Of a DNA stretch of 64,000 bases, positions 50,246 through 62,800 are shown piece after piece. This stretch comes from Tiliqua scincoides (taxonomy: Eukaryota; Chordata; Lepidosauria; Squamata; Scincidae): assembly GCF_035046505.1 (NCBI RefSeq), contig NC_089830.1, positions 8,794,315-8,858,314 on the forward strand, read 5' to 3'. The notes beneath the pieces are model-generated. The model was not told where the DNA came from and ran no database searches. It was given only the letters and a program-made list of their open reading frames with translations. The position numbers and the translations under genes were made by a program. Within the stretch, counting starts at the first letter, position 1. Every line of letters starts with the position of its first letter.

Positions 50246-53200
50246 CTGTACAGAAAACATGGAAATGCTAATTAATGTTTTTGAAAGAGGAACAGGACAT
50301 ATGAGTATCCAAAAGACAGTTTCTCTCTTCCTCCCCTTCCTGCCAACAAAAACACAAAGCAAACAGTGAAAATTTCTTGGCATGGCAGTTCAAATACAGG
50401 TGGGGCCTCCATGTCCACAGATTGTGTATCCTTGGATCTGGCTCAATGTGAGTCCCTCCTGAGTCTTGGCCCCACCTGGAGGTGATAGGAACTGCACTCT
50501 GGTTGCCTCCAGAGGGCTTTCTAAAGCCTGCAGAGGCAGGCCACACCAAGGGCTTCCCCAGGCCTAAGAATGCCTTATATGGCATAAAAATGTCACAACC
50601 GGTTTCCTTTGGGAAACTGGAAGTAGTGGTTTTTGCCCGAAATTGCCATTCTGAAGATTGCAGAGGCAGTGGGCAGATGTGGGCTGCCTCTGCGGGTTTA
50701 AGAAAGCCTTCTGGAGGGGACCGGAGTGCAGCTCGAGTTCCCTTTAGAGGACTTATGGGGCTGAAAATTGCAGATTTGATCATCTGTGATTTTTGCTATC
50801 CGAGGAGGGTTAGAGAATGGATCCCCTGCAGATACTGAGGTCCCAACTGTACTTAAATGCCCCCAGGTATCAGAATTGAGACACCTGTGCACCACCTCCT
50901 GCATCAGCCCCTTTGAAAACAATCTACTTAAGGGCACAGAGTGCTACAAACTCACCACTTGCAATCAGAGCATTAAAACCATTAAGAGCTACCCCCTCCC
51001 TCATGGCTTTTGGCAAGGGCTCTAAACACGTCTGTTTTGTCTGGCATTTGGTTGATGGTGTCTGCCCTCTGCAATAGTGCTGTGGCTTGGCTGCTTCTTT
51101 CTGGATCAAATAGGTACCCCCACCCATGGCTCTACTGGGCTGTCTTTTTGTTTTGTTTCTTACCTTTAAACGATTTTACTTATTGCTATGTTGTACATGT
51201 TATTATGGAACTTTGGGCATTTGCTTTGGCATGGGAACAACGGGTTATGAGTTTTTTCAAATAAACAAACCAACAGCCATACCAGATGAAGTACCCAGTA
51301 TGTTTTTCACTTTGCACTCTCCCACCCATGCAGGATGGGATAAAACCGTTTGACTAGCAGGTCGCTCAGATCTCCTTACCAAGAATATTTGCATCCAAGT
51401 GGTTTTTTCTGGAGTGTTCGTGGATCAGCAGCTCCCGCAGAAATGCCATCAGATAACTGAAGACATTTTTATGGCACTTGGGCAACGTGGACACAACCTG
51501 GGGGAAGAGCAGGGAGTGGATGATACTGTCCTTTCACACCAATCCCCAGGTGCAAAGTGTCATAGGCTGAAATGCATCTATCGCTGCAGTGTGTTGGTTT
51601 GTCTCCCCCCCTCCCAGTTTGGGAAGTCTGCCCACTACGACTGCCTTACCTGACAACTCAGCACAAAGCTGTCAGCATGCTCCAGGCACTTGCTGTACAG
51701 CTTGTAGCAGATGACAGGCTCTGGGAGGCTCTCCAAGAACAGCAGAAGCGCTTCAGCTACAGAGTGATTGCTACCAACTGGACCAGCAACGGTTAAAGAA
51801 AAGGCAATAGCCAAGGTGGTACCTCTCAGCACTGACTCTATGCCACAAGTGCTGAGCCTCTGCAAGGGTCTGCAGCTGTCTGAGACCTGCTCATCTGGGT
51901 CATAGCATAAGAAGATCCCTGCTGGATCAGACCAAAGGCTCATCTAGTCCAGCTTCCTGTATCTCAGAGTGGCCCACCAGAGGACTCCAGGACACACAAG
52001 ACAACAAGATACCTGCATTCTGTTGTGACTCCCTTGCGCCTGATGTTAGAGATAAAACCAGGAGATTGCACATACCCATATGGATTGGAACCTGTGATAG
52101 AGTTTTCCTCCAGAAATCTGTCCAATCCCCTTTTCAAGGCATCTAGGCCAGACACCATCGCCACATCCTTTGACAAGGAGTTCCACAGACTAATGACATG
52201 CTGGGTAAAGAAATATTTTCTTTCCATATTGGATACACCCATTGTTGGGCACTGCACCCTCAGGTCTATTATGGCATGGCATTTCCTTCTTTTGTTCCTA
52301 AAGAACATTAAGAGAGATGGAAGAAGAACTAAGGAAGGGGGTGTCTCTTTCAGGGGCAATCAGCAGGACTCACAATAGAGTGTAATTCTGGGGGTGCGCA
52401 GAAGGGAAGAGGGTGTTTCTTATCTGTAGAGAAGCATAGGAGCAAAACTGCCATAGCTCTTCCAAACACCCTTTCTTAAAAGGATACTGAGAGTGTCCAT
52501 CATTCCTGCATCCAGACAATCACGGATCTGTTCAAACTCTGATCTCAAGCCAGGCTGCTGGAACAGGTCTTCCTGCAAGCAGGGACCTCGTGAGCATCAG
52601 AATTACGGCAAGCATTGAGAGAAAAGAGACGGCACCTCTCCAAAAGTCACGTACAGCACCAACACACCCAACTGTACAACACAGCCTGAACAGCCAGGCT
52701 ATCATGTGCAAGAAGCAATGTTGCTGAAGCATGGACATATCAATAGGATTAGAACCCGTGCTGGAAAGCACCTTGGCACAGTACACCAGCGTCCAGCTTC
52801 TGCAACTCTGATATAGCTCTTCACCAATGGCTTTCAGAGCTATACACCAGATCCTGCTGAAAGAGACACCATTGTGCAGCCATCCAGCCCTGACTTGGCC
52901 AAGTGCACAGAAAATATATGCAATAAGATCCTCACCTGTTGGCAGGCGTTGCGGTAGAGGTGGTCTACCATCATCCATAGCTCCTTGGGGATTTCTAAGG
53001 GCTCTTGATCCCTGAAGGCATCGTCTCCTTCCCATAAAGGCATCAAGGTCTGATGTGGAGCAAAATGTTGCATCAAAAGAGCATACTCCATGGAAGACAG
53101 CATGAGGGAGTAAAACAGGCATCCTTCCTGTATCTTCTGATCCAGTATCCACAGTTTCAGTTCTTCACAATTCTCTGCAGCCCCCTACTGTTACCCCCCA

Positions 53201-56200
53201 TTTATTTCATTAACAAGCCATCAGGTTTCTTGATTTTACAGATGCTACAAAAGAAAAGCAACAAGCAGGTAGGCAGACTGCATACTAGGGGGACACAATC
53301 AGAACATTAAGAGGAAGCAGGAACTGTCCTGCATCCTGTTAAAGTTTGCTTAGACTAAGGAGACTAAGACACATAGACTATCATGCATGCTGCCTGCCTG
53401 CTTGTAGCTTTCTTCTTATAGTGTCTGTAAAAGCAAGAAACAAGATGGCTTGAAAAGGGGAGAATGGGCATGGCAGGGGTGTGAAGCTTTGCATCTACAG
53501 GGTTCTCCTATATCCACAGTTTTCGCATCCACCAGGGGGTCCCTGGAACAGGTCACCTGCGGAAACAAGGGGACACCCATACTGCTCCCCCACTGGCAGT
53601 GCCTCTCATCCCTCCCATCAGCAATGAAATGTTGCAACCACTGTAATTATTGCTGTAAGAACTCACCAGCTCTCTGATGGTCTCTGGCAACATGTCCTGG
53701 ATGGGCTCCCTCATGTAACTGAGTGTCTGCAAGGGAGATCCAAAGCAGCTGGGCAGGTAGTTCCCTGAAACAGGCAAGAAGTAATCCTTGCCCCGATCAA
53801 GGTGCAGCACCAAGATGTCCTCCAGTTTGTCCTCTCCAGAGTTCAAGCGTGTCGCAGTCGATTTATTCACAAACAGTTCCAACTCAACAACCACTTCAGA
53901 GTCTTCAGGGAGAAGAAAGATGCATTATGATGACAACATCACACAATTGCAAGCCACACCCTGAGGTACACATTGAGAAGTGGGTGGGGGGTGAGTGGAG
54001 GGAGACTTCTCCTGCAGTGGCACAGCTAAGGGGAGCAGGGGGGTCAACCACCTCATGCTCCATGTGTCTGGGGGACATCACACTGGTCAGCTAAATCCAG
54101 AGGAGGGCAATCCTCAACCCGAGGGGCAATCCATGAGCAGCCCACTTCTCAAGCAAAACGTTAACTGAATCTTAGTGGGTGCAGCTTAGCCACAACTCCA
54201 CAGGGCTGGAGCAACACACCCCAGCTCATGGTAGCCAATTCACCTGGCAACAGGAAGCCTTTGCTGGGGTTTGCAGCCAGCCACAGCTTGCAATAGGCAT
54301 CCTCGCCTGGCTTGTTGATGAATTCAAACTGGCAGGGAACTGGCCCGTTGCGGATGGTGAAAGACTCCACTTGAAGCTGCATGTACTTCACATCCTTGAA
54401 AAGGAACTGCAAGGTGGGAGGAGAGACTTGAACACAATAAAACTCTGCCTGTCCTAGAGCACAAGCCTCTGCATGTCTACTTAGAAGCAAGTCCCATTGA
54501 GTTCAAAGAGATTTACTTTCAGGAAAGTGTGTGTAAAGGATTGCAGTTCATTTCACTGTCACATTGTTGAGGTCTCCCTGTCTTCTCTGGCACAGGCAAA
54601 AGTTTACCAGCTGGTCCTGAAGACCACATGCTTAGACCAAGCCCTCTCTCTGGGGGCCAAGCACACTGTGGGGGGGGGGAGGGACATCCTACCTCCCTCT
54701 TGGAGAGAGCAACCGATGGGATGCTGGCATTCTCCAGCTTATCCAAGGAGCGCACAATTTCCTCTAAGGTTTTGCAGTAGAGCTCCTTATCCGCCACCTT
54801 CACCTGGAAGGGAGACATACCACCATCATCAACAGCCATTGGCACAGTCTTTCTAGGCTTCCCTCCCGTACCTGTGGTTCACTGCCGCTGCCCACACCCC
54901 TTAATGTCATTTAGATGCTTATCACTACAAAAATGTTTCTTCCTTTTACAGGTCGCTATAACCATGCAAGCTTATAGCACGACGTGCAGGTAGGCTGCAG
55001 GTAGCCTGAATGCTTGAAAAGACTAGATCAAATGCTAACAGGAAGCAGGAAGTTAACAGCTTCCTGTTAACTTTTGACCTAGTCTCTTCAAGCATTCAGG
55101 CTGCCTCAAGATTGTGCTATAAGCCTGCATGCATATAGCATCCTGTAAAAAGAAGCAACATTTTCACAGTGATAAGCATTTAAACAACATTCATGGGCAC
55201 GGGGGCAAGGATGTAGGGTTCTCTCCTACTGTGGTTTCTGTATCTGCAGGGGCTCTGAAATGGATCTCCTGCAGATATGGGGAAGGACACCTGTCCATTG
55301 ACAGACGAGGCCAGATGCCAAATGTGAGATGTGCACAGTGAGATAAACTAGGCACTGATGTCAATTAAGCCCACAGCCTCAGTTTCTGTGAGCCAAAATG
55401 CATATCAGTCCTCTTCTGGGATTCCATCCTTGTTGTATGGGAGGGTTGCAGTGTGGGAGAAGCCTAATCCAAGGCTGTCATGCATAATTAGCTGTTAAGA
55501 ACATTACCAAAAGGAAGCCCTCACAAACGTTACCAAAGGGAAGTCCCCAGAATTAGACCACAGATGCAGAAAAGAAGAGGACAGGTAGTTGTGAAACACT
55601 GAGCCGTTTGATGGCGCAACCAGGCCTGTTCTGAGAGCTGAAAGTGGGGGGCGGGCAGATATAGCAAGGGTGAAGAGAGCGGGAAGAATCCAGAACAAGA
55701 ACCAACAACAGGGGTTCACTCAAGGCTCTGCCCCCTCCCAACACCCATTTAGAAATGGGTTATGTCAGAATGCCAGATGCAGGGGAGGGCACCAGGATGC
55801 AGGTCTCTTGCTGTCTTGTGTGCTCCCTGCGGCATTTGGCGGGCCACTGTGAGATACAGGAAGCTGGACTAGATGAGCCTTTGGCCTCATCCAGTGGGGT
55901 TCTTAGGTTCTTATGTTCTAACATGCTAGTTCAGCCCCACAAGGGGGTGGGTGCTTACCCCAATGTCAAACACAGCACTGACTGGCTTGTGGTCACTATT
56001 CCTCAGGGTCGGGTGGCTTCGGTAGCTCAGCTGAGAGATGTTCTTCCCTTTCCAGAGAATTCGGTCACACCAGGCTGGAATGCGGCACTTCTCACTACAA
56101 GAAAAGGGAACAGAGGCCAGCACTGACAGAACTCTGCCCTGGGAAGGCTCTTCTCAGCCAGTTTGGTAGCTGGACTCATCTACCCCATTTTCCTATTGTT

Positions 56201-59200
56201 CTGTTGCTAGGAAGGGGGGGATTTAGAGATGCTGCTCAAAGACTTTTATAGGACACCCCGGGACTAGCCCTCATGGAAACAGTGAATCAGACTTTGGTCT
56301 GTACCCACTGCAGGTGAGGCTCACTGGATTGAAAGCTCCCTCCATAATAAAAGGATTCCCTGCAAGCAGAAAACTAGGTGGTCAGGGGAGAAGGGTTCTG
56401 GTTTAGCTCTAAGTTACCAGCAAGGACTGCAGACCTGAATCACACTTTGGCCTCTGCCTTTGACCAGAGAACTAAGGGCTGTGTGTGTGCAGTGTACAGG
56501 TGGGTGTTCATCATCAGTACCATCACCACCACCACTATTGCTGCAGTCTGTTTTAACCAACCTTGAGGATCATTTGATCAAAAGGTAGGATCTTCAAATC
56601 AAACAAAATGTCACTTTTGTGTGGACTATTATTTATTTATTTATTGGTCCAGAGAAGCATTCAAACATGTGAGTTCTCTGTTGCAGATTCAAGTCCCCAA
56701 AGTCAAACTTCTCAAAGTGATGACTTTGCAACTCCTTTATAAACAAATTCTGCAAAACACTTTCCCTCTGCTGCAGTAACTGCCTCAAAACCCCACTGTG
56801 CTTTCCCTTTCCTGTGTGTAAAAAAAAAACAACCACTCACATACAAACTGATAACCAAATTCCCTTTCCTTGCTTCTATTCTTAGTGCAACCATCAAAGC
56901 ATCCTCCTTACTATGCAAGATAATTCCCCCCCCCCCAAAAAAAAGTTTCAACACCATCCCCGCTAGCAGTGTGAAATGGTATAGCCCAGACCAGGGATCA
57001 CCACCTCAGAGAAGTGGACCCCTGTAACTTCTGTAGATGGGGGAGACCAAGCATAGGACTCCTGGATACTGAATGTTAAATGAATAACTTGTTCATGCTT
57101 CTAAAATAAAAACAAAGTGAAGTTGGGCTGCCTTGATTGTCTGGCATCCCTCCCCCATGCCACTTCAAACTAGCTGAGTCTTCCTGGCTCACTGCCTAAA
57201 ACAGCACACATTCTCCAAGAAACTAACAAGAAACTGTACCTCCCTACAGTTCTCCACTTAACATTCGAGGGCCCCACTCTGGGAGCCTGCATCCACTGAG
57301 GCTCAGCAGGTGTCTGTTAAGAGCAGGGCCTTCTCAGTTGTGGCACCAACCCTCTCTAGGAAGACCCAGCAGGCTTCATAATTCTGGTCTTTGAGATGCT
57401 AAGTTAAGACCCAGCTCTGCAGGAAGGCCTTTGGACCTACCCAACCAATTTTTGGTTCCTGGGGCAGGGGATGGTGGTTAGTTTTCTGTTCTGACTGCTC
57501 TTTTCTGTTGATTGATAAATTGAGGTATGTTAACATTTTGCCGATGTGGTTTTTTTTAGATTTTATTGTGTTACACTCTGTTGAGAACTGATGTGGTTTA
57601 GTTTTAGGACAAGTGCTCTTCCAGGCAATCTGTGTTTGCACAATGTGAACTCACTGTGCACAATGTGTGTGAACAATGTGAATATCATGGAATGGTGACT
57701 GTATTGCATTCCCTGAATGCAATAGTGTGGAACATCATGATTGGTTTCTAGAGATGCTGTAAGGATTGACCGCCCTTTTTGCTACCTTAGCTTTTGTTTC
57801 TGCAGATATCATGGTGCTGCTATTGACTTCTTTGCATTTGCTTTCATAGTACCAGCTAGGACTGTGAACTGGCACAGTGAGACCCAGGGTTGAACCTCCC
57901 TGTTTTATTTCCCTGGGACAGAAGGAAGAGAAGGCTGCATTCTCTAGATACCAGTTCTAACTTTTTAAAGGAAAACACACAATCACCTAATGGCAAGGAT
58001 GCAGCAGTCTCTACCAGGAGACCAGCCAGGGCATCACAGCCCAGAAATTTCATTTCCTAACACTCCTCCCCACCCCATCCCACCCATTGCAAACTCCCTG
58101 TGTCAACTCACTGCATCAGCTCACTTACTCAGTGCTACTTCTCCAGAGCAGCATTTAAGATACATAGTGAAGATGGCCAACTTTTCTGTTCAAGTCCCTG
58201 TTTCTTAGGTAGACCCCAAAGCAACTTTTCTCTGACCATTCACCTTTGAATTCCCTGAACAGGAAGACAGTATCTGAAAGGGCAGGGCAGGGCAGGGCAC
58301 CCAAAGTTGGTGCCACAAAACACAGAGCTAGTCTAACCTGGTGTCCCAGTCATCAGAGCCAGTGTTGTATTTGTAAGTAGGTTGAAAGGAAATTTCTCCC
58401 TCCATATAGCCTTCGAAGACTGCCATGGCCTCTCTCTGGATTTTCAGCTGGAACAGAGCAAAGAGAGGAAAGTGAGAGACTCCCACAGAACCCATCTCTC
58501 TCTCTCAGTACTCTGAGTCTAGCTAAGCCTGCCTGCTGGTTTCTCATCCCTCTTCTTAGTTCCATTTTCCCAACTGAAGAAATGCCAGCAGGCTAAAGAC
58601 ATTTCCACCCAGGCTGAAGACATGCATGTCTTTCATTCTCCAGCTTTTCATTTCTCAAAGGCCAGCCATTACCTCAAGCCTAGCCTAAAACTGGGAGGGA
58701 AGCATTCAAGGAGCATGTCAATTTGCTTGCAAAAATACTGAATTTCTTTCCTCCCAACCTGAACTGTTTGCAATTGGGCATATTCCAGGATTGGAAGGTT
58801 TTACATGAACAGTGTGCAATGTATAGGAGGCCAAAGCTGCAGCTGAGCATTGTAGCTTAGAATTAGATTCTAGTGGCCTGCCATGGAACCCAAGCCTTCC
58901 CCAATTTCAGTGGACCTGACTTCTAAGCAAGCATGTCTAGGATTACAGACTTGAATGAGTTGTTTGTGCATTGAAGAGCCTAATAAAATCAATACTTTTA
59001 AAAATTTGAAAATACTGCAAACCAAAGCAGGGTGGTGCTTTATTAAGGACCAACCAAAAGTAGCAAAAGGCATCCTAACAACAAGCTTTTGAGTCCTACC
59101 AAACACTTCTTCATGAAGATGATAATGGAGGGTAGAGAAGTCTGCAGATCATAAACTCTAGAGAATACGTTTAAAGGAGGGATTGGTGTACAAGTGTTGA

Positions 59201-59822
59201 AGGCTTGGATCAACTTTAAATGGTTTCAATAGGCATGCAAGACTGCTTGAATAAAATGAGTAAAAAATTGTTGTATCCCTCCTACCATTTCCAAAATATG
59301 GACATGTAAAACCATATGAAGTAAGCTCCATCCAGTCTAGAGCACTAACGTGAAACTTACAGCTTCCTTCCAAGGCAGAGATCGGAAGATGCAAAGCAAC
59401 AATATGGATTTCTAGGCACTGTGGACAGCCAGACTTCATTGCCTCAAAGCAGAAGGTTAAAGTTAGGTGTTGCATTGGGATGAAAGTCAACTGGGTGTTT
59501 CACCTAGTGCTGGAGATGCACTTTCCATCCTTCAAAAGTAGAGTCCCATTGTCTGGTGGTAAAACATCCTCCTCTGTTCAAGAGGTACTTTTAGTCTAAT
59601 GCAACACCTTACAGTATCTTCTGAGCAAGCATGCCATTTTCAGTACTACCAGCAAAGCCTGCCTAAAAGGAATCTTTGTTCCTGCCTTGGAACTCAAGTC
59701 ATAGATGAGAACTCCACTCCCTGCCACCCCTGACTCCCAACTCTAGGCAGGCCATCAAAACACACAAAAACTACAGCTCAGTTCCATCAGGACCCTCTGC
59801 ATATCACACAAGCCTGGAAAAC

Positions 59823-59891
<69 letters not shown>

Positions 59892-62800
59892 TAGGTATTT
59901 ATATACCGCCTTTCTTGGTCTTTATTCAAGACTTTATTCAAGGCGGTTTATATAGGCAGGCTATTTAAATCCCTGTAGGGATTTTTACAATTGAAAGAAG
60001 GTTCTATCTTCCAAGAACCACAACATTCAGATGTTTCTTTCTGATCTGGTTTCACATTCTGGCCTCCATCCTCCCACGCTCAGAGCAGATGGAATAACTC
60101 GGCTCAGCTTGTCAGCTGCTTCAAGGTTGCAAGGTGCCGGTGGCCTCGAACTGGCGACCTTGTGGATGTTATCTTCAGGCAAACGGAGGCTCTACCCTCT
60201 AGACCAGACCTCCTGCACTCTACATCTTGGATGAGAACTGAGTACTGTCATGCAGATTTCCCTACTGCTTTCTCTTGGCTCTAGTCAGACCTCACTGATC
60301 CCATGCACTTATTTCTAAGCAGATACACCAGCCATTTTCAACCACTGTTCCATGGCACACTGGTGTGCCACAAATGGTCCCCAGGTGTGCTGCGGGAATT
60401 TGGGAGAGGGTCATTTATCAATAGGACCATTGGGGGATGTGAGCCCCCACTGACAGCACAGTGTGCCTTGTCAATTGTCAAAAAGCTGATGGTGTGCCTT
60501 GACCATTTTAGTGCCTTGCCAGTGTGCTGCAAGACGAGAAAGGATGAAAATCACTGAGATACACCAAGCACAGGATCACAGGTGTGCATTAATGGTGACC
60601 TTTGGTAAGCTGGTGATTATGTTTGTCTCTCCTTCCCTGCATTCTTTGGAATTCAGCAATTGGCAAGAGGAGCAATACACATTATTGGAAATCTTACAAG
60701 GGGAGGCCTGGTGACATATAAAATTTGGCAATACTACATATTGGTGACTCAAACATTACACATAATTTAAGGTTAAAGACTCCTTAAGTATACCCGCTCT
60801 CCCCCCCAAAATGAACACATTTAATAACCCAGAGATTTCATTGACATTTTGCCAAATTTATAATTTGTACTCTGTTATATTTCAGACCTAAGTGAGCAGC
60901 TAAGCATCAAGATCGGAAGGCCCTGAAGCAGCCAGGATTCTCCAGCCATTCACAACCATTCCATGGGAGGAGCAGCAATAAATCCCATTCCATTCCCCAT
61001 AAGTTTCAAGGGCTCTGTGCTTTCCACTGGAACTATCTTCCAGCAGAATGAAGCAGCAAAAAGAAATATTTCTTTAACCAGAATATGATTAATTTGTGGA
61101 ACTCCTTGCCACAGGATGTTGTGATATCATCTGCCCTAGAAGCCATTAAAAGGGGATCGGAGAGGTTTATGAAAGAAATGTCCATCTCAGGTTACAACCC
61201 ATGATGAGAGTAATCAACCTCTCTCTGAATCCTATCTCTGAATGCTAGGTGCAAAAGAGTGGCAACAGGATACAGGTACCTTCATGCTCCCAGAGGCATC
61301 TGATGGACGACTGTATGATACAGGAAGCTGGACCAGATAGGCCCTTGGCCTGATCCAGCATAGCCCCTCTTATGCTAAGCAGCAGCACTGGATTCTGCCA
61401 GGCAAGGGAGAGCTCCTCAACCTACCTGGTCATGCTGATAAAGGGCTTGGAAGTCCCGCACCTCAACCAGTTTCTTCACCTGCTCCACATCTTGTTCCTC
61501 CAGCCTGTAGTTCAAGTCTCCCAACCACAAGATGATGCTGAAGGATGGAATGAAGGAAGGAAGGAAGGAAGGAGCTCATGCAAGGTGACACCACTAGAGT
61601 TCAACCCCCAACCCCAGCCAGCCACATGAGCCCAAACGCTCACTCAGTCCAGCAGGTGAACCAAGGAGGCAGCCCTAACCACACCCCAACCATGACCCTA
61701 AAAACCACAGAAAAGAAATAAGTGGACCAATGACAGCCCTAGCCACCATGGGGATGGCGGATTCAAGGTGGTTTTCAAATGAATGCCCAGCTGCCTTCAT
61801 ACTGTTATTCCTGCACGTCACTACAAGATGGAAAGCAACACTGTTTCTGCAGTAAAAGTGAATGACTGCAAGTCAAGGCCAAGCTAGAAAACATACAGCA
61901 TCTGCATACAGCAGTCTACCCATGGTGGTCTTTTTGTTTAACGCAAAAAGGAAAAACAGCAGCCACGAGAACCCCTGGTCTTGAGTGGAGAAATGAGGGG
62001 TGAGCGTGTTTTTGGGAAAGATGCTTAAGGGCGCAATCCTGAGGCACCCTTGGGCCAGCGCAAGTCCCTTGCACCGGCCCAGGAGGGTTGCAAATGTGCC
62101 ATAAAGCACATTTGCACCTCCTTGGGAGTCAGTTGGGTCAGCGCAGGGATGTGTGCCGGCCCACGGAGGCTGAAGCCAGCCTCTGTGCCAACTTTGACAG
62201 GGAAACTTGTGTTGGCCAAACTCAGCCAATGCAAGCCCTAGGGGTGGGCAGGGAGCAGGTGTTCCCTAGGGGTGGGCAGTGGGCAGGGAGAGGGTGGGCA
62301 GAGAGAGGTCCTAGGGGCGGGCAGGGGGGAGCAGAAGGCAGGGCTGGGACCTGGCAGAAATTCCCCAGCAGCCACTCCGCTCTCCTCGAACTTATGCCTC
62401 CTCCAGAGATGGCACAAGTTTGAGGAGACCCATTGGGGCTGTAGTGGCTTACCCAGGGTAAGGGGAAGAGTTTCCCTTTGCCTCCAGCTGAGCTACTTTG
62501 AGGCCCTATCTTGCGCTGGATACAGCACAGGCCTCCTGGGCTGCCTGTTCCAGCGCAAGATAGGACTGCGCTGTAAATTTCCCACCGGCTGTTTTTCCAG
62601 TCACAACACCATTCTCAGCTGGGAAAGAGGCGGATTCCCCTACAAGTGGCAGAGCAGCTTGGCAGAGGGAATTCTGAATGGAAAAGAAGCTGGAAAGAAA
62701 AAGCGTTAAGTAGCCACTCCCCATAGCTGTTTTACAATCAATCCAGCAGCCACCTTGGGGAGATTTACAGGCTATATCTAGTTTGCACATGTTCAAAAAG

